Below, piece by piece: positions 14,301 through 21,143 of a stretch of DNA of 24,103 nucleotides. The position numbers were made by a program, and so were the translations under genes. How positions within the stretch are numbered: the stretch's first letter is position 1; each line of letters begins with the position of its first letter. The stretch comes from a virus, in the IMG/VR virus record IMGVR_UViG_3300046000_001602, positions 1 to 24,103 of that record; one strand, given 5' to 3'. The notes under the pieces were generated by a model. That model did no database searches. It was not told the origin of the DNA and was given only the letters and a program-made list of their open reading frames with translations.

Positions 14301-16613
14301 TGTTTTGATGGCATCAAATGAATTTTGAACCATTTCTTTAACCGACACAGTCGGCATTTTGTCAGGATTACCATACAACTTTTGCCCAAAAAGTTTATTC
14401 ATGCGGCGTTTGTTGTAGTCTGGTTTAGCCTTAATAGTTTCCCCAGACGGGCGCAGGTCAGCGGGCTTTGAAGTAGCCGCTAGTTCATCAAGTAGGGCTT
14501 CGCCTTCAGGCGACAATGAGTTATTTGATAGGGCTAGACCAGAATCTCTGAGTGCCTTTAAGGCTTGAAACTTAACCGCACCGACCTTGCCAGCACGAAG
14601 TTTGGTAGCCGCATCTAAAAACTGTGCGTCATTCATCCCTCTTGGCAACGCAGATGGCACGACTTCCGGTACAGTTTTACCCCTAAGCCCAGCCCGAATC
14701 TCATCTTCAATCTGCTTAATTTTGCCAGCACGCTGTTTCATCGGTAGAGCATTGATCTCGGCTTGACGAGCGGCTACACCTTTATTTACAACTAACTGCT
14801 CATTTAGTTGGTTAACCCGTGCTTGTACAGTGGGGTCTTCAACAGCGGCTAAAGCATCCGCAATAATCTTGTCTACCGAGTCGATCTCCCCTTGAACTTG
14901 CTTTAGGGCCGAATCTACCTTGGCTTGAGAACCTCGTTTGTTACCCGCAGTTAGGTCTTTAGATGCATTTACAAGGCGGGCTGCTGAACCGGTAGCAGAT
15001 GGATAATTAAGCAACGCACCTAGAGGGGCTGGTAATTGAACCCCTAACCCCATCATGTCTTCACCAGACGGAATGTTTAGTTGTGTAGCGACATCGGCGT
15101 AGGCATCTTTTGCCTTTTGTATTGACGCATCAAGAGAGTTTAATGACTGCGTTACCGGGTTTGCCAAGTCTGTCATTAAGGCGTTGTAGTGGATGTTTGT
15201 CTGTTTTTGTTGCGGGCTTACTGTGTCGCTTGGTTGAAACAGGGTTTCTAATGCACTTGGCTTAGCCGTTGCTCCAACTCCAACCCCACCAGCAGGAACC
15301 CCAGAAACTTCCACTCCTCCGGCTCCAGTTCCAGTAGGCTGCTCGGTAACTCCTGCTCCGACACCTGTTTCGTCAGGTACCTGAAGGCTAGGCTCAATTC
15401 TTCCGGCGGCATCCGCTGTAGCAACTCCTCCTGCCAGTTCTCGTTCTCCATAAGCCTTCACCAATTGGTCGAGTTCTTCATTAGTGGCATCACGCCCGTA
15501 CATCTGTTTAAAACCGGTAGCAAATGCTGCTTTTATTTCGGGAGTGACGGCTTCAGGTTCCGCAGATTCTTCAAGCTTTGCGTCTAACCCGGCAATAAGT
15601 CGTTCTTCGGGGGTTTGTAGCCCAGCAAATTTTTCCGCACCCTTTTGCATGGCTTTACCAACGATGACATTACCGCCAGTGCCAACAACAGTTGCAATAA
15701 AAGTTTGCGCTGCAGCAGAAGGGCGGTCTGCTAAATAACTAGAGAACGGTTTTTCAGGGTTTAATACAGCCCAATCGTTTAAGTCTTGCAGTATGGTTGC
15801 AAGTTGCTCTCCGGGTATTTCTTTCTTTAACTGATTAAGCAGCATCCGACCAAAGCCGGTCTTTTGGTTAATGTCGTTAAGCAAACTGCCAAGAGGCATT
15901 TTTTCAGTAGCAACCTCAATAACACCTTGAGATACGGCAAAGGGTAATGCTTGCTCAGGTCTTAGACCTTTTTCTCTAGCCTCTTGATATGCTTGACCAC
16001 CAGTAAGTCCACCAAAAGTACTAAGCACGGCAGCCTGACCGCCCGGGAGCATTGCGGCAGGCAATAAGGCTAGATTTTGCCCAAGACTTTCGAGGCCGGA
16101 TTCAACACCACTAAGTATTAGTCCTTGGTCGGCAGGAGGTTTTATCTTCCTAGCCTCTGATTCACGGGCCTGCTTTGCCATAAATTCAGCGGTTAGAGCA
16201 GCAGGATCTTTTTCTCCAATAGTGCCAGTAAGCGCTTGATATAACCTACCCTGTGGAGTCTTTTGGTATACATCACTTGCTTGTTCAGATAATGCACGGA
16301 ACGCCCCAGCCGCCCCAATGTTCATGCTTTCAGGGACATTTTTAACCACACGCCCTAAAAAGTCAGTGATTGAGTTTTCTGATGTAGCGGGGGGAGGCGC
16401 AACTTCTTCAGGAGTAGCCGGGGCTACTGGTGCTTCTTCTACCTTTGGCGCAGGCGCAGTCGGCGCAGCGGGGGCAACACCCAACCCGATACGGCCTGCA
16501 AAATCCTCAAACGGTAAATCAGAGTAAAACTTTTTGTGGAATCCAGTTGCTAAGTCTTGGTCTGATAAATCATTGTATTGAGGGTATTGTTTGCGAAGTT
16601 CTTGAATATTCAT
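8355..16613 (-). CDS. Giant multidomain virion/ejection-type protein: GHKL ATPase plus two metalloprotease-like motifs (2752 aa)
   Basis: The product is about 300 kDa. Residues 1-45 form a motif seen at the start of other phage proteins (ELRKQYPQYNDLSDQDLA). A Pro/Ala linker (48-78), a Gly-rich hydrophobic stretch (181-206) and a Gly/Val linker (about 395-460) follow. A GHKL/Bergerat ATPase comes next: N-box EMVQNSFDA (Glu760, Asn764, Asp767), G1 DNGTGM (798-803) and G2 GGLGIAKM (from 827). Then come HELAHH (1308-1313) and HEVLHA (1613-1618), the latter with IHEFVSE (Glu1665, Glu1669) as a gluzincin-like third ligand. The remaining thousand residues are helical with hydrophobic segments near 2170 and 2450 and an acidic DDDDEFFDWDNW patch. 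It fits the phage 'polyvalent protein' class, likely packaged and injected; that role is inference. The start overlaps the previous stop (TAATG). Confidence 0.85.
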   Translation of the reverse strand: MNIQELRKQYPQYNDLSDQDLATGFHKKFYSDLPFEDFAGRIGLGVAPAAPTAPAPKVEEAPVAPATPEEVAPPPATSENSITDFLGRVVKNVPESMNIGAAGAFRALSEQASDVYQKTPQGRLYQALTGTIGEKDPAALTAEFMAKQARESEARKIKPPADQGLILSGVESGLESLGQNLALLPAAMLPGGQAAVLSTFGGLTGGQAYQEAREKGLRPEQALPFAVSQGVIEVATEKMPLGSLLNDINQKTGFGRMLLNQLKKEIPGEQLATILQDLNDWAVLNPEKPFSSYLADRPSAAAQTFIATVVGTGGNVIVGKAMQKGAEKFAGLQTPEERLIAGLDAKLEESAEPEAVTPEIKAAFATGFKQMYGRDATNEELDQLVKAYGERELAGGVATADAAGRIEPSLQVPDETGVGAGVTEQPTGTGAGGVEVSGVPAGGVGVGATAKPSALETLFQPSDTVSPQQKQTNIHYNALMTDLANPVTQSLNSLDASIQKAKDAYADVATQLNIPSGEDMMGLGVQLPAPLGALLNYPSATGSAARLVNASKDLTAGNKRGSQAKVDSALKQVQGEIDSVDKIIADALAAVEDPTVQARVNQLNEQLVVNKGVAARQAEINALPMKQRAGKIKQIEDEIRAGLRGKTVPEVVPSALPRGMNDAQFLDAATKLRAGKVGAVKFQALKALRDSGLALSNNSLSPEGEALLDELAATSKPADLRPSGETIKAKPDYNKRRMNKLFGQKLYGNPDKMPTVSVKEMVQNSFDAIKTLQEKGQLKEGAININVDPATRIISVLDNGTGMSPKTLSTTFLTVAGTEKESTRASGGLGIAKMQFLFGNKRIKVVTMRDDVLSVLESTGVELEDAMDDPSMQPDIRVYKGNDIPLQYLELFPDGHGTYAEVGVPESYIDSDTGETKQIKIPDSQFDYEVLIKSPLFADISVTFNDSTVRIGNEFPYDSYTQFADVKFDWGTARIYVEKSPQRYVPSDNLHILSNGLWQFDGRIAVGAGFDSKTVPRNFYLDVSPNKNVKPEDFNYPFDLNRQRFSPTTEKGFEQLTSYLNLVYGAVDLGNDAKNFGSIQYLYDDRGTIKATAPEELAPKGDAGIVKVASDISEGDVIEVKEGRLIVKGRVIPELSQDDLKNSRINLDEFKIDQANVDAKRVMLHDNVEIPDQEEIKKLKKELEDVRSDWYDDKLTDAEWGSKKAELERKIANVRGQSLVQMARDKFDQRFDKFIYEIGDEFQKLRSYVADLMGYDDLRNEAIGVSFDTNYRGVSIRLPFSGSYVNPAVTESIEPRFAAAGILGTMVHELAHHKVRSHNADFPAEMQRILYRMEGESLVGDTTLNDIRQRLFKTYRNNKDIFEFIREVNTNANAKPRGKRFQDSGSYERRDELRAERMEGLGGTTEGEPGVSEGTERSLADLAEERERARFSGQTTPGSIEDQVINRLAKPRNIAPAVADEIAKGNLKRALEVLSTRLTNPLYKELAAKLAALDLPTTISFNSARDLTRRQIDLKTHHQQKRMFNYVQLTYPDLYSKYFENYDRDENLEKVYRGIKELRSPRYNMQPVIAEFTDVNKAFEDNIRGLEVAGAYYPAFDAITIDLDNSTNDVFLHEVLHAATEAILNADPNTLTEGQRAAREELQKMYEYAVANIPLDLYGLTDIHEFVSEVFTNKSFQDRLRKMMYKPAKMPFFTRLVRAIYQMVGIDNLASNAMATATQLFSAVRTRTPTAAGARFAPKGKRIRGPVSTKSWRTAEQVGVKLTDEIQNAIKGHEQWSQMLPRISKAMWGAGNTIFRRSILGFANLRQIDDLTKTKFPQISGAIRIIEQMIADRNRTMTKAKDILAEWTRLQARYPGQSRLTGRVMLEATIRGVDPDTAKAGTLNPEMQAAWDGLRPEFKEVYRKVRDFYADSINTMISEMKKRALQLPKAERQKVIKEINDKFGRDKLVAPYFPLRRFGNYWFQVGKGNFKEFYEFETALGREMAFLKRKNQLEKGNAQQRDLAETMRKGNGISELYNQNVSSTQVLKDAQDLVDKVTSNNVADVKKELKESLDQLIYILLPQQSVRKMFINRQSIQGASEDMIRVFATTAVHTAYQQSRFKFAEKFVNNLINAKDYIKELPNSDVYDDYIKEVEKRTPTILSNEDTSMAAVVAGKASDATFYFMLSSPFSAMLNLLGMAAITMPYIGGRYGYAKANAIMLKNLGRYTATLPKRTISPALKGEIMQMEFPSIVEGGKLDPLLQRAADRFIEDNDINISQTNDIMDIGGRPSELYTGRYNTVKRVIAALFHQSERLNREVTLLSTFELAHEKFLKEPKKDLRGVIQRDAQGNPIANTPDEAFELAITEAKDIAGLSLGDFTRQMKPRYFTPPLLSVLTKFKQYSVLATYIIGRNFYYTFAAPFRKGEIEEFRRQLEKDKIAPDVIEQRIAEADAQRRETYKEGRRRLAGILGMTFLLGGAEALPFFTLGIGTLVKMMANDDDDEFFDWDNWFKNYMEVELGGYVADIYKKMGMGEDTARKAGRGTMEAVVRGPASVATGGSLSERVSLDPVNLWLRDPRFSTDTRENVVESVIANAGPVVGLGVNWAEAIELMEQGQYQRAFEKAAPAIVSKPAAAYRMADEGAKTRSGITLVDNFSAWELAMQSIGLQPERLAQKQKAAIEAKTYEQKVIDKRNTLMNRLWMERGNTDAYADTIENIQKFNQKYPEYAVEPKDVIDSFKRRGQNQMEAEVFGAQIQKKLRPRVSPMLEYGRE

Positions 16614-18004
16614 TAACGAATGCCAAGGGGGTCATTAACATTTGGAGCGCCCATTCTACCACTGCTAAGATCTACGCCTTGAACTTGATACAGTTTAAAT
16701 ATGTCTTGCTGTATCTTATCTTTAATTGCTTTAACCCTTGTTTGCGCAGCAACATCACCAGCAGCGGCTTTTTTCATATCTTCTTGAAGTTTAGGATCAA
16801 ATGTAGCCCGTTGCATAAACTCAGCATTGGCATCTTTTGCCGCCGACGACACCGCAGTTCGAGTAGCATTGTAAGTATCTTTTGGAGCGAGTGCCTGTGC
16901 AGCTTGAGAAACTGAGTCTAAATACGACAAGCCGGGATTAGCCTTGCGTAATTGTGCTGCTGCTTGAAGGGTTTTATCAGGGATATTAGCAATTGCTAGG
17001 CGGTTTTCCCTATCCAAACGAGCAGTCTCTTCACGGGACTCAGTCTCACGCTCGCTTGCATACGTTCTTTCAGCCGACGAAAGCGCAGCAAGTTTCTCCC
17101 TGCGTGCAGCTTCATCAAGTTGCAATTGAAGTTGCATATCAGCCAGTGTCTGTTTACGGCGTTCCCTAACATCTTCAGCAAAACCCTTAACTGCGGCTTG
17201 AGAGCCTTTGCCAATATTAGTTAGAGCATCAGGAGACTCACCACCAAGAATGCCTAGACCTGCCTCTAGCGCACGAGTCCAAGCATCTGTCCGTACATCG
17301 GTATTTTTACGGGCTTGATCGTCAAGAAACTTTTGAATTGCATCAACTTTGGCAGATTGTGGTGCTTCTCTTTCCCTAATTGCTCTTGTTTCGGCGTAGA
17401 TATCTTCAAGCGTTCTTCCTCTACGCGGGGATCTTTGAGTAGACATAGTAGTGCCTAAGCCAAGTCCTGATCCAAATCCCGGTGTCTGAGAGTCTATATC
17501 TTGCTGGACTGCATTAGAGAACATAGACGCAAACGAGGGCGCAGATTCAGTGCTATATAAATTTTTGGAACGGTCACGCTCTAAGCTCATTAGAGTATCT
17601 ACATCATTTAAATCTCCACCTTCTTGAAATGCTACGATGCCACCACCTGCGTACTCGTTGCTGTACATTTCTTCAGGCACGGGTAATGAGGCAACCCCTG
17701 CGTCCATAGGCATCTGTTGTTGCGGTGCCATAGCCATCATCTGTGGCTGCGCTTGTGGCGCTTCGGCTTGGGCATTAATTGCCATATTTCTTTCAGTTAC
17801 CGAGGCTGGCATAGGTTTAGCCATCGCCTGCATATTGGCAGCAGCTTGTGCCATTTCGGCTTTTTCATTTAGGATAATTGGTAGCATGTCAGCCGGTATA
17901 CGACCTTGCTGTGCCATAGCCATAAGTTGCTGCTGTGGCAACTGTGCTAACGTGTTGATCGGCCCTTCCTGAAGTTTAAGGGCTTGAGTTATTCCCATTG
18001 CCAT
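16613..18004 (-). CDS. Probable internal virion/structural protein with GGGIVAF motif (463 aa)
   Basis: The N-terminal third is rich in Gln, Met, Ala and Pro (QQQLMAMAQQG, QAQPQMMAMAPQQQMPM) and contains a 'LPQQQLMAMAQQGRIPADML' segment of a kind found in phage structural proteins. YAGGGIVAFQEGG (118-130) is the GG-hydrophobic-GG signature that I know from many aquatic phage virion proteins; variants occur in the neighbouring 714-aa protein. Residues from about 190 on are almost purely helical and charged, with long runs predicted as coiled coil (RRKQTLADMQLQLQLDEAARR; AERTYASERETESREETARL). It lies directly before the giant gene and shares the TAATG junction with it. An internal-core or ejection role is inferred from this context; there are no enzymatic motifs. 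AGGG precedes ATG 18004. Confidence 0.75.
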   Translation of the reverse strand: MAMGITQALKLQEGPINTLAQLPQQQLMAMAQQGRIPADMLPIILNEKAEMAQAAANMQAMAKPMPASVTERNMAINAQAEAPQAQPQMMAMAPQQQMPMDAGVASLPVPEEMYSNEYAGGGIVAFQEGGDLNDVDTLMSLERDRSKNLYSTESAPSFASMFSNAVQQDIDSQTPGFGSGLGLGTTMSTQRSPRRGRTLEDIYAETRAIREREAPQSAKVDAIQKFLDDQARKNTDVRTDAWTRALEAGLGILGGESPDALTNIGKGSQAAVKGFAEDVRERRKQTLADMQLQLQLDEAARREKLAALSSAERTYASERETESREETARLDRENRLAIANIPDKTLQAAAQLRKANPGLSYLDSVSQAAQALAPKDTYNATRTAVSSAAKDANAEFMQRATFDPKLQEDMKKAAAGDVAAQTRVKAIKDKIQQDIFKLYQVQGVDLSSGRMGAPNVNDPLGIR

Positions 18005-18018
18005 TATGGTCTACCCTA

Positions 18019-18957
18019 TTATTTATTTGCTAAGTTATACAGACTTAAACCGGACAACCCAAGGCCAGCCAACTGACTTGCAAATGAGGGCGGCGGCGTG
18101 GTCGATGTGGTTGTCTGCTCGGTCATTGGAATACCACGGATAAAGCCACTAAGTTTTTCCAGTTGCTGCTCGGGGAACTGAATACCTTTAAGAACGTCTT
18201 GATACCGTGCATCAATCTGTTGCTGCTCAATGGCACGCTGTAAGTCTCCATATGCGCCAAGAGTTTTAAGTCGATCAATTTCTGCGGCTTGCTGTCCAAT
18301 ACCTAACTGCCCAAACTGTGCGCCTAGTGTACCAAGCGCTTGACCTTGTTGAATACGAGCAGCACGTTCTGTCTCCAAACCTTTTTGTGCAGCTTCATAT
18401 GCAGACTGTAGACCTCTGGCTTGAATATCACCTAAACCTTGTGCCAGTGCTTTTTCTCTTTCGGTAGTAGCCAATAACTGTCGTGCCCCACCATAAGTTC
18501 CTTGACGGGCCGCACCAAGATTTTGAGCTAGTTGGGCTTTTTGAGCATCCTCAATTGCCTTTGTCTTTTGAACGTCAATGACATTCTGAGCATAAGGGGA
18601 CATGTATTGTTGCATTAGCCCCTGATCTAACAGACTAGGTAAACCACCACCAAGATTTGAATATGCAGAACCTAAAGCCCCCGTGCCCATTTGAAACTGA
18701 GAGGGAGTCTGCATCTGCCCAAGTTGCGTACCAATCTGTTGTTGATATGGAGAAAGTCCAGCAACTCTACCGGCACCGTATACGCCCGCAGCTTGAAGAG
18801 GGTCTACGTATTGGGCTTTAAAATCTTGCGGTGTACCTTTGCCGTACAGGTTAAATGCTTGTGGGATTAAACCCTTAGAACCCTCAGCACCTTCTTTATA
18901 GTATGTTTCAAAGGCGGCTGGTAGTGACGAGGTTACGACTTGTGATGTAGTTGCCAT
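18019..18957 (-). CDS. Gln/Ala-rich helical internal virion-like protein (312 aa)
   Basis: The protein has an N-terminal part with 'YVDPLQAAGVYGAGRVAGLSPYQ' and a central, strongly patterned helical region: 'MSPYAQNVIDVQKTKA', 'ARQGTYGGARQLLATTERE', 'DIQARGLQSAYEAAQ', 'LGTLGAQFGQLGIGQQAAEIDRLK'. It then has 'QQQIDARYQDVLKGIQFPEQQLEKL', which ends in a hydrophobic tail. I recognise this pattern from uncultured phage proteins encoded in the tail/ejection cluster, where it is often left unnamed. The alternating Ala/Gln/Gly helices suit a protein that must unfold to pass through a tail, as T7 gp14-16 do; this is inference. AAAGGAT sits eight bases before ATG 18957. It lies between two other structural genes with 10- and 14-base gaps. 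Confidence 0.75.
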   Translation of the reverse strand: MATTSQVVTSSLPAAFETYYKEGAEGSKGLIPQAFNLYGKGTPQDFKAQYVDPLQAAGVYGAGRVAGLSPYQQQIGTQLGQMQTPSQFQMGTGALGSAYSNLGGGLPSLLDQGLMQQYMSPYAQNVIDVQKTKAIEDAQKAQLAQNLGAARQGTYGGARQLLATTEREKALAQGLGDIQARGLQSAYEAAQKGLETERAARIQQGQALGTLGAQFGQLGIGQQAAEIDRLKTLGAYGDLQRAIEQQQIDARYQDVLKGIQFPEQQLEKLSGFIRGIPMTEQTTTSTTPPPSFASQLAGLGLSGLSLYNLANK

Positions 18958-18967
18958 AATCTATCCT

Positions 18968-21112
18968 TTAAGCAGGCATCATTCTGCGAGTATTAACTTG
19001 AGGAGCCTGACGGGTTTTGCCTGTGCGTGATCTGCGAACCCGATCCATCATTGAATACAATCTTTTAGCCCCGGCATTAGACGAACCATTACCAAGGTGT
19101 GATACCACGTCAGCGGGAATTACGAACTCACCGTCAGCCAAACGGGCTTCTTGTTTGCCCCCAATATTAGCCCTAATAGAGTCGCTCATTCCATCTCCAC
19201 CACCACGAAGATACCGAGGAGGTAAGCCACCTTTGGCTAGAGCAGCAATACCACCCTGCATCATATTGTCATCACCACCGATTTCGTCGTCGTAAGAGTC
19301 GATCCGTCCACCACCAGCCATACCAAACCCAGAGACTTCTTGGCCTGTTATACGACGGTATTGAACTGGATAGTCTGCCAATATTTTACGGGCGTATGCT
19401 TTTTCTTCTTCGTTTTTATTATTAACATCTTGCAAAATTTTGTCGGCTTCTGCCTTGGCTTTCTCAAGTTCATCTAGGGTTTTCATGCCTGCTACCCCAG
19501 TGAAAGCCGCACTTGCCGCAGTACCAACGCCAATTGGCTTGTCTGTAAAGGGGTTAATAGCTTGTCCAGAAGTAAATGCCGCACGAGCACCGGGGGCACC
19601 GGTTACTGTGTCATATAACCCAGTAGCAGCCGTTTTGATATTTTGTCCTGTCTGATTGACGTAGTCCATAAATCCAGAGCCTTCAGGCATTGCCTCAGCA
19701 AACTTAGATGCTGCAGTGGCGGCTGCGTCAGTAGGTGGTAACACATCTCCAGTAACTGCATCCATCATGGTTCCGGGAGCAAAATCAGGCCCAGCAGGTA
19801 CAGCGTTAATACTTATTGCTGAGTCAGCAGCCTGTTGAGCACCAATATCTCCAATATTAGCCCCTGCGTTTGCGTTAGCAGCCGCACCAGCACCCTGTGC
19901 AAGTGACCCAATTCCATAAGTAGTTAGGCCAGACATTAGACCTCGCTTCAGGTCAAACCCTTTTTTGCCGCTAAGACCACCCACAGCCGTGCTCAATAAA
20001 GCCTTGGTAATAAGTGGCGATAGCCCAGCAAGACCGGGGATTGGAATAAATGGGAGGATTGGAGCAACAAACTTGGCAATCTTTTTAAACATCTTTTTGA
20101 GACTGAACGCCTCTGGCATACCTGTATAAGGGTTAACACTTAGTGAAGTGCCATTAGCCATCGCTAGTCGCTGGAGTCCTTGGACTTCTTGAGGCGACAT
20201 ATGCACCATCATAGAATCACCATAGCGACCTTTAGAGGCCATGTTGTTTGCCAAACTAGGCAAACCACCTTGTGCGTAGTTCATAACCCGACCCCCATAC
20301 CTAAATGCATCGCCAGCGCCGCCAGAGGCACTAGAATCGGCCCCACCAGTAGAACCATCGCCACCACCATCTCCACCAGAGCTACCACCACCATCTCCAA
20401 CTCCAGCGCCAGAATCTCCACCGGCACCACCTGAACCATCAGTTGCGCTATTAGAACCTACGCCACCCGAATCCGTGCCCATACCCATAGCGTCGGCTAT
20501 TCCACCAATTCCAGCATCCATAGCACCGGTCTCAGAGGCATTAGCGGCTGCTGCTGCGGCTGCGGAAACGGCTGCATTATTGGCGGCGTCTTCTTGTTCC
20601 TGAGCCTGTATAGCGGCTATTTGGGCTTCTATAGATGTCACCGGGGCTATGGGGCTAACTTCCTGTACGGCTGGTGGGGCTACAGGACTTACTTGAGCTT
20701 GGTTAGCAATTGCCTGCGAAATCTGGGCTTCCCGAGACTCAACCGGGGCTATTGGACTAACTTGCTGCACCGCAGGAGGGGCTACAGGACTAACCTCTGG
20801 TGCCTCTATTTGCTCCGCTTGCTCCTGCATTGCTTTTTGTTGTTGGTAAGCATTAACTACGGTATTTACCAGCCCAAGAATACCCAAAGGTTGAGAAAGT
20901 GCTGGAACAGCCAGACCAACCATGTTTGCTATACTTGGCCCAACTCGCCCCAATCCCGGAACATCAACACCAACTACTGGGCTAAAAAGTTGATCCATAA
21001 CCCCACCACCAGACTGAAAGTGCTTAGTGGGCAGGGAAGCCAAACCACCGCTAGCCATCATTGGCATGGGAGGGCCGTAGGCATATTGGGGGGTAGCGGG
21101 GGCTGAGTACAT
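18968..21112 (-). CDS. Large Gly/Ala-rich structural protein with internal repeats (714 aa)
   Basis: Several copies of a GG-hydrophobic motif are visible: 'MASGGLASLP' with 'HFQSGGGV' (19-38), 'YGGRVMNYAQGGLPSL', 'GMAGGGRID' and 'MQGGIAALAKGGLP'. Residues 107-170 contain a 34-residue repeat (VSPVAPPAVQ(Q/E)VSPIAPV twice). Residues about 200-270 are almost only Gly, Ser, Asp and Ala. A hydrophobic stretch (FVAPILPFIPIPGLAGLSPLI) follows. The C-terminal domain, 'MSDSIRANIGGKQEARLADG' then 'EFVIPADVVSHLGNG' and 'AKRLYSMMDRVRRSRTG', is a conserved ending that I know from many marine phage virion proteins. It is probably a tail or internal virion component that may insert in membranes. The exact role is unknown. 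AGGAT precedes ATG 21112. Confidence 0.8.
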   Translation of the reverse strand: MYSAPATPQYAYGPPMPMMASGGLASLPTKHFQSGGGVMDQLFSPVVGVDVPGLGRVGPSIANMVGLAVPALSQPLGILGLVNTVVNAYQQQKAMQEQAEQIEAPEVSPVAPPAVQQVSPIAPVESREAQISQAIANQAQVSPVAPPAVQEVSPIAPVTSIEAQIAAIQAQEQEDAANNAAVSAAAAAAANASETGAMDAGIGGIADAMGMGTDSGGVGSNSATDGSGGAGGDSGAGVGDGGGSSGGDGGGDGSTGGADSSASGGAGDAFRYGGRVMNYAQGGLPSLANNMASKGRYGDSMMVHMSPQEVQGLQRLAMANGTSLSVNPYTGMPEAFSLKKMFKKIAKFVAPILPFIPIPGLAGLSPLITKALLSTAVGGLSGKKGFDLKRGLMSGLTTYGIGSLAQGAGAAANANAGANIGDIGAQQAADSAISINAVPAGPDFAPGTMMDAVTGDVLPPTDAAATAASKFAEAMPEGSGFMDYVNQTGQNIKTAATGLYDTVTGAPGARAAFTSGQAINPFTDKPIGVGTAASAAFTGVAGMKTLDELEKAKAEADKILQDVNNKNEEEKAYARKILADYPVQYRRITGQEVSGFGMAGGGRIDSYDDEIGGDDNMMQGGIAALAKGGLPPRYLRGGGDGMSDSIRANIGGKQEARLADGEFVIPADVVSHLGNGSSNAGAKRLYSMMDRVRRSRTGKTRQAPQVNTRRMMPA
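20639..20794 (-). repeat. 102-bp-period tandem repeat inside the 714-aa protein gene
   Basis: Two imperfect copies (20741-20794 and 20639-20692) encode VSPVAPPAVQQVSPIAPV and VSPVAPPAVQEVSPIAPV, offset by exactly 102 bases (34 codons). Each copy also contains an 11-residue half repeat (VSP.AP). The residues between and behind the copies are also related (EAQI.QAI/EAQIAAI), so the unit is probably the whole 34 residues. Confidence 0.85.
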
Positions 21113-21143
21113 AATTAGATTATCCTAGATTTGTCAAGTGATG

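Noticed and set aside
15248-15451. 67-aa minus-strand frame inside the giant gene (starting MENENWQEELLQRM)
   Set aside because: Only a weak, too-close ribosome site. The main frame is a Gly/Val linker, whose shifted reading naturally gives Glu/Leu-rich peptides, so it is probably chance.
8355-16613. Splitting the giant frame into several genes
   Set aside because: No internal stop or frameshift was seen, and the domains are joined by ordinary low-complexity linkers. One protein is the simplest reading.
20591-20794. Tandem repeat as a possible CRISPR array
   Set aside because: Only two imperfect copies in frame within a protein gene; the spacing corresponds to a 34-residue protein repeat.
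20180-21106. Long plus-strand frames opposite the 714-aa gene
   Set aside because: Their odd composition (Arg/Thr/His- or Leu/Tyr/Cys-rich) mirrors the Gly/Ala/Pro-rich minus-strand gene. No ribosome sites or recognisable domains.
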